64,000 bases of DNA from JBEGHD01 sp049334165 (GTDB taxonomy: Bacteria > Bacteroidota > Bacteroidia > Flavobacteriales_D > Sanyastnellaceae): NCBI GenBank assembly GCA_049334165.1, contig JBEGHD010000006.1; one strand, 5' to 3'. The position numbers were made by a program, and so were the translations under genes. This document shows, in pieces, positions 8,904 to 17,757 of this stretch. The notes under the pieces are model-generated. The model was not told where the DNA came from, did no database searches, and saw only the letters and a list, made by a program, of their open reading frames with translations. The first letter of the stretch is position 1; every line of letters begins with the position of its first letter.

Positions 8904-10220
8904 ATGGCGGAAATCGTTAAAATGCCCAAGCTGAGTGATACCATGGAAGAAGGTGTCGTTGCCGAATGGCACAAAAAAGTGGGTGATCAGGTAGAAAGTG
9001 GAGAAGTTTTGGCCGAAATCGAAACGGACAAGGCTACCATGGAGTTTGAGTCCTTTCAAGATGGAACTCTGCTCTACATCGGTGTTGAAAAAGGCGATTC
9101 CGCTCCAGTAGATTCAATTCTTGCCATTCTCGGTGATGAAGGCGAAGATGTCGACAAGATTCTGAAAGAAGCAGACAGCAAAACTTCTGGAGGAGAGAAG
9201 AAGGAAGACGACAGCAAGAAGTCGGAGAATAAAGAGGAAAAGCAAGAACAAGAAAAGACGGAGAAAAAGGAAGAAGAGAAGAAACCAGAAGAGAAGAAGC
9301 CCGCTGAGAAAAAAGAACAACGTCCCGCTGCCACTGCCGACACTTCGGATGCTGAAGGACGAATAAAAGCTTCACCTCTGGCGAAAAGCCTGGCAGAAGA
9401 AAAAGGAATTGATATTTCTCGCGTTCGCGGAACGGGCGACAATGGCCGCATTATCAAGCGTGACATCGAAAACTTTAGAGAAGACAAAGCCGTTAGCCCA
9501 ACCGGACCGGCAGTGACTACTAGAGGAGCCGTTGGCGAAGAAAGTTACCGCGAAGAGAACGTGAGTCAAATGCGTAAGACCATTGCTCGCAGACTTTCAG
9601 AAAGTAAGTTTGAAGCACCTCACTTCTACCTCACCATCGAAATTGACATGGATAACGCCATGCAAGCTCGCAAGATGGTTAACGAAAACAGCGACTTGAA
9701 AATCTCTTTCAACGACATGGTGATCAAAGCTGCCGCAGTTGCTCTGAGACAACACCCACAGGTGAACTCGAGCTGGCAGGGTGACACCATCCGTTACAAT
9801 GACCACGTGCATGTGGGAGTAGCAGTAGCAGTAGACGAAGGGTTGCTCGTTCCGGTTGTTCGTTTTGCCGATGGAAAAACAATGTCGCAAATCAATGGCG
9901 AAGTGAAAGAGTACGCTGAGAAAGCGCGCAACAAAAAACTGCAGCCTCAGGATTGGGAAGGAAATACTTTCACCATCTCTAACCTGGGAATGTTTGGAAT
10001 TGAAGAATTCACGGCAATCATCAATCCGCCAGACTCGTGCATTATGGCTGTTGGTGGAATCATCCAGAAGCCTGTTGTGAAAAACGGTGAGGTTGTTCCT
10101 GGAAATAGAATGAAAGTGACTTTGAGCTGCGATCACCGAGTTGTAGATGGAGTTACTGGAGCTAAGTTCCTCGACACATTTAAGAAAATGATGGAGAATC
10201 CGGTGATGATGATCGCATAA
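8904..10220 (+). CDS. pdhC: Pyruvate dehydrogenase E2, dihydrolipoamide acetyltransferase
   Basis: Core subunit that transfers the acetyl group from lipoamide to CoA. The 438 residues show three domains: one N-terminal lipoyl domain (about 1-80, lipoyl-Lys in ETDKATMEFES), a very Lys/Glu-rich linker (about 85-145), and a peripheral-subunit-binding domain (KASPLAKSLAEEKGIDISRV). The catalytic domain then ends with the active-site motif CDHRVVDGVTGAKF. It forms an operon with pdhA and ends at a strong terminator 26 bases downstream. The charged linker makes long false antisense frames rich in Ser, Leu and Phe. Confidence 0.95.
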   Translation: MAEIVKMPKLSDTMEEGVVAEWHKKVGDQVESGEVLAEIETDKATMEFESFQDGTLLYIGVEKGDSAPVDSILAILGDEGEDVDKILKEADSKTSGGEKKEDDSKKSENKEEKQEQEKTEKKEEEKKPEEKKPAEKKEQRPAATADTSDAEGRIKASPLAKSLAEEKGIDISRVRGTGDNGRIIKRDIENFREDKAVSPTGPAVTTRGAVGEESYREENVSQMRKTIARRLSESKFEAPHFYLTIEIDMDNAMQARKMVNENSDLKISFNDMVIKAAAVALRQHPQVNSSWQGDTIRYNDHVHVGVAVAVDEGLLVPVVRFADGKTMSQINGEVKEYAEKARNKKLQPQDWEGNTFTISNLGMFGIEEFTAIINPPDSCIMAVGGIIQKPVVKNGEVVPGNRMKVTLSCDHRVVDGVTGAKFLDTFKKMMENPVMMIA

Positions 10221-10245
10221 CCGGTCGATCGTTCAAAATAATTTG

Positions 10246-10280
10246 AAAAGGGAAGTGGAGAAATCTACTTCCCTTTTTTT
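10246..10280 (+). terminator. Rho-independent terminator after pdhC
   Basis: Arms AAAAGGGAAGT (10246-10256) and ACTTCCCTTTT (10267-10277) are exact complements around a 10-base loop, followed by a T run. Confidence 0.85.
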
Positions 10281-10334
10281 CTTTGCATTAAATTGCTCTC
10301 CCCGGAGAACTGAAAATCTACTGAGCAAAAAGTA

Positions 10335-12437
10335 ATGCAATCATTTCTGGAAACACCAATTGAATTTCTGACCGGTGTTGGTCCCCAGCGTGCCAAGGCA
10401 CTGCAAAAGGAGCTTCAGATATTCACGTTTCTTGACCTGCTCAACTACTTCCCTTTTCGCTACATCGACAAATCCACATTCCACAAAACATCGGAAATCT
10501 CCTCAGACGCTGCTTACGTTCAACTCAAGGGAAAGCTCGTGAGAGTACAGCAAATGGGCGACAAGAGAAAGAAGCGTCTCATAGCAGTTTTTAGCGATGG
10601 CCATGGGACGATCGATCTGGTTTGGTTCAAAGGGATTCGCTTTATCATGCCCAAACTCAGGACAGGTGTAGAGTACATCGTGTTCGGTAAGCCCAATAAA
10701 TTTAAGAACAAGTGGAGCATTCCACACCCTGAGCTCAATGCCGCTGCCGATGCGACTGCCAGAGTTGGCGGATCCTTAAAACCTGTTTACGGCACCACGG
10801 AAAAGCTATCTGGAATGGGGCTCAACAGCAACGGAATCGAGCGACTGGCAAAGAGTCTCGTGGCCCAGCTCAACGGTAAGGTCTCTGAAACACTGCCATC
10901 AATGCTGAGAGCTGAGCACCAGCTCATGGGGCGCGAAGAGGCTTACAGAAATGTGCATTTCCCACAAAGCACAACGCTGCTCGAAGGCGCGAGAAATCGA
11001 TTGAAGTTCGAAGAGCTTTTTATGCTTCAGTTGATTATGTTGAGAAACAAGTCGGTGCTGGCCAGAAAACTTCAGGGATTTGTCTTCGAGCGAGTGGGTG
11101 ACTTCTTTCACGAATTCTATGAAAAGCACATCCCGTTCGAATTAACTGGCGCCCAAAAACGTGTGCTGAAAGAAATCAGGTTCGACATGAAGCGCGGAGT
11201 TCACATGAATCGCTTGCTCCAGGGAGATGTCGGAAGTGGAAAAACGCTCGTGGCTCTGCTCAGCATGCTCATTGCAGTGGACAATGGCTTTCAGGCTTGC
11301 ATGATGGCTCCAACAGAAATTTTGGCTACCCAGCACTACGAGACCATCAGAGAGTTGGTAGAACCCCTAGGGATGAGCGTTCGCTTACTCACTGGCTCCA
11401 CAAAAAAATCTGAAAGAACAGAGCTGCACCAAAAGCTCTGCGAGGGAGAAATTGACATTCTACTTGGAACCCACGCGCTGATTGAACCGACAGTGGAATT
11501 CAAAAACCTCGGTCTGGCAGTGATTGACGAGCAACACCGTTTTGGCGTAGCCCAGCGATCTAAACTCTGGCGGAAAAACACTTTGCCGCCTCACGTGCTG
11601 GTGATGACGGCAACCCCAATTCCCAGGACTCTTGCCATGACTCTCTACGGAGACCTGGATGTGTCGGTGATTGATGAATTGCCTCCCGGCCGAAAGCCGA
11701 TCAAAACGATTCACAGAAATGAATCTTCGCGAGGTGGACTTTTCTTTTTCCTTCAGCAGGAAATCGACAAGGGAAGACAGGTTTACATTGTGTATCCACT
11801 CATAGAAGAATCTGCAGCGCTCGACCTCAAACACGTGATGGACGGTTTTGAAAGCATCGAAAAGCGGTTTCCGAAACCCAAATACCACGTGAGTATCGTC
11901 CACGGGAAAATGAAACCTGCGGATAAGGATTTTGAGATGCAGCGTTTTGTCAAAGGCGAGACTCAGTTGATGGTGGCCACAACAGTAATTGAAGTTGGAG
12001 TGAACGTGCCAAATGCCTCGGTAATGGTCATTGAAAACTCAGAAAGATTTGGACTTTCTCAGCTGCACCAGCTACGCGGTCGCGTGGGACGTGGAGCAGA
12101 GCAGAGCTATTGTATTTTGATGACTGCAGGAAAGCTCGGAAACGATGCCAGAAAAAGAATTAAAACCATGGTGGAATCCAACGATGGTTTTAAAATCAGC
12201 GAAGTCGATCTTGAAATCAGAGGTCCGGGAGAGATGACTGGAACCAGACAGAGTGGAACCTTTGAGTTTAATATTGCCGACCTCACTACCGACCGCGAAA
12301 TTCTGATTCAAGCCAGAAAAAGTGCTGTCGAAATTCTTGAAAAAGATGAAGAGCTCAACCGGCCCGAAAATCGCGAGCTGGGAGCAGAGCTCAGAAGAAT
12401 CCAATACAAAAAACCCAACTGGGGAAGGATTTCTTAA
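10335..12437 (+). CDS. recG: ATP-dependent DNA helicase RecG
   Basis: Branch-migrating helicase that remodels stalled forks and recombination junctions. It is 700 residues long, normal for RecG. An N-terminal wedge/OB region (LTGVGPQRAKALQKEL at the start) precedes the helicase core. Walker A is GDVGSGKT at 297-304; the DEQH-type Walker B lies in VIDEQHRFGVAQR; motif III is MTATPIPRTLAMT. The C-terminal QLRGRVGRG (motif VI) and the terminal RecG-specific segment are present. The stop lies two bases from the stop of the convergent minus-strand gene, leaving no room for a separate terminator. Confidence 0.96.
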   Translation: MQSFLETPIEFLTGVGPQRAKALQKELQIFTFLDLLNYFPFRYIDKSTFHKTSEISSDAAYVQLKGKLVRVQQMGDKRKKRLIAVFSDGHGTIDLVWFKGIRFIMPKLRTGVEYIVFGKPNKFKNKWSIPHPELNAAADATARVGGSLKPVYGTTEKLSGMGLNSNGIERLAKSLVAQLNGKVSETLPSMLRAEHQLMGREEAYRNVHFPQSTTLLEGARNRLKFEELFMLQLIMLRNKSVLARKLQGFVFERVGDFFHEFYEKHIPFELTGAQKRVLKEIRFDMKRGVHMNRLLQGDVGSGKTLVALLSMLIAVDNGFQACMMAPTEILATQHYETIRELVEPLGMSVRLLTGSTKKSERTELHQKLCEGEIDILLGTHALIEPTVEFKNLGLAVIDEQHRFGVAQRSKLWRKNTLPPHVLVMTATPIPRTLAMTLYGDLDVSVIDELPPGRKPIKTIHRNESSRGGLFFFLQQEIDKGRQVYIVYPLIEESAALDLKHVMDGFESIEKRFPKPKYHVSIVHGKMKPADKDFEMQRFVKGETQLMVATTVIEVGVNVPNASVMVIENSERFGLSQLHQLRGRVGRGAEQSYCILMTAGKLGNDARKRIKTMVESNDGFKISEVDLEIRGPGEMTGTRQSGTFEFNIADLTTDREILIQARKSAVEILEKDEELNRPENRELGAELRRIQYKKPNWGRIS

Positions 12438-12439
12438 AT

Positions 12440-15136
12440 CTACTCCAGGCTGTAGGTCAACACGTTTCCGAGTGTGTCGCCAATCACCAGATTCCAATCG
12501 CCAGTTTTGTTTAAGTCTCCAATACTGAAAGGCGTGTTTCCAAAAAGTGGAAATTCGTCAGTCATTTCTCCATCGTTGTTGATGAGGTAACACTTGCTGA
12601 CTTCGGCCACGGTGATTCCAACTCTCACATCGTTACTACCGAAAGAGTAAGCCTGCGGAGAGTAAGTAATCGGGCCTTCAAATTCTTTTTCGAAAAGCTT
12701 CTCACGCGATGAGTCGTAAACTCTCAGTTCGTTTCCATCAGCGATGATGTAATCCTTCTTGCTATCGTTGTTGATGTCGGCAAAGGTGATGAAAGAGCCC
12801 TCGGCAATTCCGGTGAGGCCAAATTCCACTTCTCCATTTCCAAATTCGAGCTCCACGATATTCCCCAACGTGTCGGGATAGATCATCCGCGTTTCGCTGA
12901 TGCTTTTCCCGTTGATGATCGTAAACTCGCTGCCCGCGTAGTGCTGCACGTTCGATTTTGGGTTGAAGCGCGTTTCTCCTGTTCTGGCCAGCAAATGCAC
13001 TTTGCCTGTTTCTTCCAGGGCAAAAATGTAGTCTTTCGTTTTTACCCTGATGTGCTTGAGCGGTGCATTCACCAGGTTTTCTGTTTTGGAAGCATTCCAG
13101 CCTTTCACTGCATTTCCGGAAGCATCGTAGTTTCTTATGGATCGATCCGCGCAAGCCACCACCAGGCGGTAGTCCTTGTTGTTGTCGTAGTCAAAAACAG
13201 AAAGTGGCGAAGTTGCTTCAGCCGGTAGCCTGATCGGGAACCCTTCCACCGTGTTGCCATTCCTGTCGAGGCAATGGATAGCGTCCTTCGTGTTGAAAAC
13301 CATTTGAAGCTTGCCGTTTTTAAAAATGTCGATTTGGCGAACCGGACTCATAATTTTTCCGGGCATTTCTTTTTGCCAGAGGATTTTGCCGGTGGGGCTG
13401 ATGAGGTAAACCGTGTTGTTCTTGTCCTGGAAGAAAACCTCTTGGGCGTTGGTGTAGTGGTTCGTTACTAACTCGGGCTTAAAGTTGAATCCTGTTTCAA
13501 GGGCAATTTCCCACAAGGTGCTTGTCTGCTGTTTGTAGACAGGGTTGTACTTCAGATAAAGGTTGTTGTAGTACAGTCCGTCACGCGAGTAAGAAACCTG
13601 CAGTGTGAGAGCCTGCAATTTTCTGAGCTGATCTGAAAACTCAAGTAGTCTCTCGGCATTTTTTTCCTTGAGCATGCGGGCGAAGAGAAATGGCGACCTG
13701 GCGATGTTGTTGTAGAACATCAGGTTGAACTCTCCAGCCAAATTGCTCTTGTACTCTCGAAAAGACGCATCGTTTTCAAGCGTTCTTCCGGTTGAGTAAT
13801 TCGCTAGAAAAGTTTGCATGTCGCGCAGGTTTTCCGAAAAGATCACCTTGTTTTCCAAAACCGATACCACTTTTGCCGATCCCTCGAACAGCTCGCCAAA
13901 AAGCGTTTCTACAGAAGAAGGGAGCGCAAAGTAGTAGATTGGAATGCCGCGATAAGTAGGAAGCTCTGGGTGCGGGCTCAAAAACGTAGACCAGTTTTGA
14001 AGCAAACTCGAAGTGTCTTTAGCCCCGAAAACATTTAAGGCTGGTGCCGGCTCATTTACACCAGAAGGCTCAAGCAAAACGTGAGCAATTCGTCCATCCC
14101 ATTCACGAGAAAAAGTTTGCCACAAATCGCAGTCACAGATCTGCTCGAGATTGTTGATTTTCCCATTCCTAAAAGCTAGTGAACCCGACTCCTCGTAGTA
14201 ATCATTGAGGTTTCTTCGAAATTCCGATTGGTTTTCTACCTGTTGCACGGTGGCAAAAGCGGTGGACGCAGGAAGTTCACCAAACCACCCAAAATCTCTC
14301 TGATCCTGGTTTTGAAAAACCGTCAGGTACTTGTAAACAGAATCGGTTTGCAGAGAGTAGCCGTTGAGAAAAAGTGCGTTAGGCTTCACTTCGAGGTCCA
14401 GGGTAGACCACGTGGCGTAAAACGGTTCAACCTGAAAACTCTCCTTCAGCGATTCTCCTACAAAGGAAAATAGTTTGTCGTGTTGGACAAAAAGATTGGC
14501 CTCTGCCGAGCTACCTGCGGTCTTTCTTACCTTGTCAAAATCGATGTCTTGAGTTATCGAAACTCCGCTTTTTATGTGACGCACGGATTCCTGAATGAGA
14601 CTCTTGTCGGGGCTCAGGATCAATTGATTTTCTTCAAAAGCGTAGTGAAGTTGTGAGTTTTTAGAGGTGAAAATCGTTGATCCATCGTAGGTCTGAGAGT
14701 CTGGGTTTTTGCCTACGAATTGCTCTAGAGCTTTCAGCGTTTGTGCTTTGTTCCAGGTATTGGGTACGCCAAAAGAAAATAGCCACGCGAAATTATGTGC
14801 TCCTACCGGGTGGAGGCTCAGGGTGAAATTTGTTCTGTCGAGCTGCTTTTGCAGATCGGCATCGGCAGTGAAAGCCGAATCGAGCGCATTCAAAAGAGAA
14901 TCGGCACGTTGCAGCGATGGCACCGCCTGAAATTCTTCCCAAATCATGTTGTTGGTCGAGGCCTGATTCCAGAGCGATTGGGGATTTCCGGTTTCCAAAA
15001 TCAATACGGCATTTTTTGGAATAGCATCAATAGCTGCACTCTTTGGTGCCTGTTCGGAACGCATTCCCAGATAAGCGTAAACGATGCCGGCAGCGAGCGC
15101 CAAAACCAGTAGAACCGAGAATATTCTCCTCACCAT
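12440..15136 (-). CDS. Membrane-anchored DUF3352-like protein with propeller-like C-terminus
   Basis: An 898-residue protein of unknown function. One N-terminal hydrophobic segment (IFSVLLVLALAAGIVYAYLG, residues 5-24) anchors a large extracytoplasmic part. Residues 35 to about 560 resemble the DUF3352 family of bacterial lipoprotein-like proteins; this is from general sequence character (AIPKNAVLILETGNP and scattered patterns), not a firm match. The last 300 residues hold repeated strands such as SVFDYDNNKDYRLVVACADR and TFADINNDSKKDYIIADG, typical of VCBS/PQQ-like beta-propellers with Asp-rich calcium-type loops. It is a single transcription unit convergent with recG. I infer an envelope protein, with no enzymatic residues seen. 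Confidence 0.6.
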   Translation of the reverse strand: MVRRIFSVLLVLALAAGIVYAYLGMRSEQAPKSAAIDAIPKNAVLILETGNPQSLWNQASTNNMIWEEFQAVPSLQRADSLLNALDSAFTADADLQKQLDRTNFTLSLHPVGAHNFAWLFSFGVPNTWNKAQTLKALEQFVGKNPDSQTYDGSTIFTSKNSQLHYAFEENQLILSPDKSLIQESVRHIKSGVSITQDIDFDKVRKTAGSSAEANLFVQHDKLFSFVGESLKESFQVEPFYATWSTLDLEVKPNALFLNGYSLQTDSVYKYLTVFQNQDQRDFGWFGELPASTAFATVQQVENQSEFRRNLNDYYEESGSLAFRNGKINNLEQICDCDLWQTFSREWDGRIAHVLLEPSGVNEPAPALNVFGAKDTSSLLQNWSTFLSPHPELPTYRGIPIYYFALPSSVETLFGELFEGSAKVVSVLENKVIFSENLRDMQTFLANYSTGRTLENDASFREYKSNLAGEFNLMFYNNIARSPFLFARMLKEKNAERLLEFSDQLRKLQALTLQVSYSRDGLYYNNLYLKYNPVYKQQTSTLWEIALETGFNFKPELVTNHYTNAQEVFFQDKNNTVYLISPTGKILWQKEMPGKIMSPVRQIDIFKNGKLQMVFNTKDAIHCLDRNGNTVEGFPIRLPAEATSPLSVFDYDNNKDYRLVVACADRSIRNYDASGNAVKGWNASKTENLVNAPLKHIRVKTKDYIFALEETGKVHLLARTGETRFNPKSNVQHYAGSEFTIINGKSISETRMIYPDTLGNIVELEFGNGEVEFGLTGIAEGSFITFADINNDSKKDYIIADGNELRVYDSSREKLFEKEFEGPITYSPQAYSFGSNDVRVGITVAEVSKCYLINNDGEMTDEFPLFGNTPFSIGDLNKTGDWNLVIGDTLGNVLTYSLE

Positions 15137-15244
15137 AAGTCAATCACTTTAGCGAGCTAAGATAAACCTTAGAAGAAGCGACTCACGTTGTGCGACCACC
15201 GACTTTGAACAAAGTGCTGTGAAAGGATTAAGCCATACAGAAAA

Positions 15245-15275
15245 CAAAAAAGCCCCGATGAAAATCATCGGGGCT
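15245..15275 (-). terminator. Terminator of the acyl-CoA dehydrogenase gene
   Basis: Arms AGCCCCGATG (15251-15260) and CATCGGGGCT (15266-15275) are perfect complements with a 5-base loop. The A run before 15251 becomes the U run on the minus-strand transcript. Confidence 0.9.
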
Positions 15276-15298
15276 AGTTGAGTTTATTTCAACGAATC

Positions 15299-16441
15299 TT
15301 AGTCTTTGAGCAAGTTTCTGGAGATTACAATTTTTTGAACTTCTGAAGTTCCTTCGTAGATCTGGGTGATCTTGGCATCGCGCATCAAACGCTCCACGTG
15401 GTATTCTTTAACGTATCCGTAACCACCGTGAATTTGAACAGCTTCTACTGTGTTTTTCATGGCCATTTCGGCACAGAACAGTTTTGCCATTGAGCTTGCC
15501 TGGTCAAAGTTTCTTCCCTGATCTTTTAAGAAAGCCGCTTTGAGGCAAAGCAGTCTTCCAGATTCGATGTCGGTAGCCATGTCAGCCAGTTTGAAGGCGA
15601 TTGCCTGGTGCTTGCTGATTTCTTTTCCGAATGCTTTTCTCTCGAGTGAGTAGGCTTTGGCCAATTCGTAAGCTCCAGATGCAATTCCCAGAGCTTGTGA
15701 GGCAATTCCTATTCGTCCTCCGCTGAGTACTTCCATCGCGAACTTGAATCCGAATCCGTCTTCACCAATGCGGTTTTCTTTAGGGACTTTCACATCCTGA
15801 AACATCAATGTGTGCGTGTCGGAAGCGCGAATTCCCATTTTGTTTTCCTTAGCGCCTACAACGAAACCTTCCCAGTCTTTTTCAACGATAAACGCGTTGA
15901 TACCACGGTGCTTCTTCTCTGGATCAGTTTGAGCAATCACAATGTGGTATGAAGCTGAACCACCATTGGTAATCCAGTTTTTAGTTCCGTTCAGCAGGTA
16001 GTAATCACCCTTGTCTTCGGCAGTAGTTCGCTGCATGGTAGCATCCGAACCGGCTTCTGGTTCTGAGAGGCAAAAGGCTCCGATTTTTTCTCCTCCGGCC
16101 AGTGGCTTTAAGTATTTTTCTTTCTGCTCTTCAGTGCCGTATTTTTCTATTCCCCAGCAAACGAGAGAGTTATTCACCGACATGCAAACTGAAACCGATG
16201 CGTCTACTTTGGAAATTTCTTCCATCGCCAAAACGTAAGAAACGGTGTCCATTCCGCTACCGTTGTATTTCGGATCGACCATCATTCCCATAAAGCCCAA
16301 TTCGGCAAGCTGCTCAATTTGTTCTTTAGGAAATTGCTGCTTTTCATCGCGTTCTATAACTCCGGGTTTGAGCACGTTTTGTGCAAAGTCCCTTGCCGCA
16401 TCTCTCACGGCCATTTGTTCTTCTGTTAGCTCCAGATTCAT
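15299..16441 (-). CDS. Acyl-CoA dehydrogenase (short/butyryl-chain type)
   Basis: FAD-dependent oxidation of acyl-CoA to trans-2-enoyl-CoA in fatty-acid or branched-chain amino-acid breakdown. The 380 residues match the family exactly in length. Visible signatures are CLSEPEAGSDA (FAD/substrate binding), LNGTKNWITNG, KMGIRASDTHTL, and QIHGGYGYVKEY. The catalytic base is Glu363 in IYEGTSEVQKI, the position used by short- and medium-chain enzymes. Chain-length preference cannot be read from sequence. It is transcribed alone and ends at a strong terminator; the electron-transfer flavoprotein genes are not nearby. Confidence 0.93.
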   Translation of the reverse strand: MNLELTEEQMAVRDAARDFAQNVLKPGVIERDEKQQFPKEQIEQLAELGFMGMMVDPKYNGSGMDTVSYVLAMEEISKVDASVSVCMSVNNSLVCWGIEKYGTEEQKEKYLKPLAGGEKIGAFCLSEPEAGSDATMQRTTAEDKGDYYLLNGTKNWITNGGSASYHIVIAQTDPEKKHRGINAFIVEKDWEGFVVGAKENKMGIRASDTHTLMFQDVKVPKENRIGEDGFGFKFAMEVLSGGRIGIASQALGIASGAYELAKAYSLERKAFGKEISKHQAIAFKLADMATDIESGRLLCLKAAFLKDQGRNFDQASSMAKLFCAEMAMKNTVEAVQIHGGYGYVKEYHVERLMRDAKITQIYEGTSEVQKIVISRNLLKD

Positions 16442-16584
16442 ACTGACGTTTAAATTAAATAACTAGTCTCTTTTATTTGATTCATCGATCGCTAGAGAGG
16501 CGCGAAAAAAGTGATGTAAAAAGAGACGGTTTTGTTTTTCTCATTGAAAGGCCACAAATTTAGCCGATAAATTTACAATTGCCA

Positions 16585-17655
16585 ATGAGCGACCACCCTA
16601 TCCACTGCACTGCTATCGGACTGATGTCGGGAAGTTCCCTCGATGGACTCGATGCAGTAGCTGTCGAATTCACTCTGGATGCTAACAGTGCCAACTACAA
16701 AGTTGTTTCGGCTCGCACTTTCGATTACCCAGATCGCTTGCAAAACAGGCTTGCCAGCTCAATGGATTTGTCTGCTCACGATCTGATGATGCTCGATGCT
16801 GACCTCGGTACCTTCATGGGAGAGAAGGCAAAACTGATAGCAGAAGAGTGTAAGGGCAGAATTACACTTGTCGCATCACATGGGCATACTGTCTTTCATC
16901 AACCACAACTCAAATTGACGACCCAAATTGGTAGTCCTGCGCATATCGCAGCAGCCTGCCAAATGCCTGTGGTTGCAGACTTCAGGTCGCAGGATGTTGC
17001 GCGTGGCGGTCAGGGCGCTCCGCTGGTTCCCATTGGAGATCAGATGCTTTTTGGTGGATTCGACTACTGCCTGAACCTGGGTGGGATTGCCAACCTCTCA
17101 TACAAAGAGGGTGAAAGGCGAATGGCATTTGACATTTCGCCAGCCAACATGGCGCTAAATTTTTTAGCAGAGAAACTCGGTAAGAAATACGATCGAGGTG
17201 GAGAGATTGCCGCTTCTGGAGAAGTCTCGGATTCGCTGCTTGCTGAACTCGAACAGCTTGAGTTTTATCAACAACCGGCTCCCAGGTCGTTGGGGCGAGA
17301 ATGGTTTGAGAAGTTTTTCATGCCCGTTTTAGAACATTCTCACATTTCTGTCGAAGACAAACTTGCAACGGTATCGGAGCACATTGCCATAAGAGTAGGA
17401 GAGTGTTTAACAGGACATAACAAAAGGTGCCTGATCACAGGAGGAGGTGCTTTCAACACCAATCTGATTGATCGCATGTCTGGCATTTCAGAAGCAGAAC
17501 TCATCATTCCAGAAAAAGAAGTGGTGGAGTTTAAAGAAGCTATCATTTTTGCACTCCTCGGAGTGCTGAGATGGACTGAGCGAAACAATGTGCTCTCCTC
17601 CGTTACCGGTGCAGATTCTGACCACTGTGCCGGTGCGATTTACTTGCATGCATAG
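16585..17655 (+). CDS. anmK: Anhydro-N-acetylmuramic acid kinase
   Basis: Phosphorylates and opens 1,6-anhydroMurNAc to MurNAc-6-phosphate in peptidoglycan recycling. The start is placed at ATG 16585 (356 residues); a TTG two codons earlier is also in frame but less likely. The N-terminal ATP-phosphate loop GLMSGSSLDGLDAV is diagnostic. ASHGHTVFHQP, ADFRSQDVARGGQGAPL (with the catalytic Asp region) and LNLGGIANLSY follow in family order. CLITGGGAFN completes the nucleotide site. It stands alone between a divergent acyl-CoA dehydrogenase and a co-directional dehydrogenase. MurNAc-6-P etherase (murQ) is not in the window. Confidence 0.95.
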   Translation: MSDHPIHCTAIGLMSGSSLDGLDAVAVEFTLDANSANYKVVSARTFDYPDRLQNRLASSMDLSAHDLMMLDADLGTFMGEKAKLIAEECKGRITLVASHGHTVFHQPQLKLTTQIGSPAHIAAACQMPVVADFRSQDVARGGQGAPLVPIGDQMLFGGFDYCLNLGGIANLSYKEGERRMAFDISPANMALNFLAEKLGKKYDRGGEIAASGEVSDSLLAELEQLEFYQQPAPRSLGREWFEKFFMPVLEHSHISVEDKLATVSEHIAIRVGECLTGHNKRCLITGGGAFNTNLIDRMSGISEAELIIPEKEVVEFKEAIIFALLGVLRWTERNNVLSSVTGADSDHCAGAIYLHA

Positions 17656-17692
17656 CTGCACAGAATTCTAAAAAAACAGTCGTCTCCAACTT

Positions 17693-17724
17693 CTTTGAGT
17701 AAATAGAAAATCCTTTGAGTAAAT
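17693..17724 (+). repeat. Two 12-bp direct repeats upstream of the Glu/Leu-type dehydrogenase
   Basis: CTTTGAGTAAAT occurs at 17693-17704 and again at 17713-17724, a centre-to-centre distance of 20 bases, or two helical turns. The second copy ends three bases before the -7-like element TATTTTTG. This is a plausible operator pair. Confidence 0.5.
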
Positions 17725-17727
17725 TCC

Positions 17728-17735
17728 TATTTTTG
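17728..17735 (+). promoter_or_regulatory. Candidate -7 element (TATTTTTG)
   Basis: An exact TAnnTTTG match 22 bases before the start of the dehydrogenase gene. The only upstream TTTG boxes sit in the two direct repeats at non-standard spacing. Confidence 0.5.
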
Positions 17736-17757
17736 ACCACCCTAAAAAGCGGAATTC

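Noticed and set aside
9034..9487. Overlapping minus-strand frames rich in Phe, Leu and Ser
   Set aside because: They are the reverse of the Lys/Glu-rich linker of PdhC.
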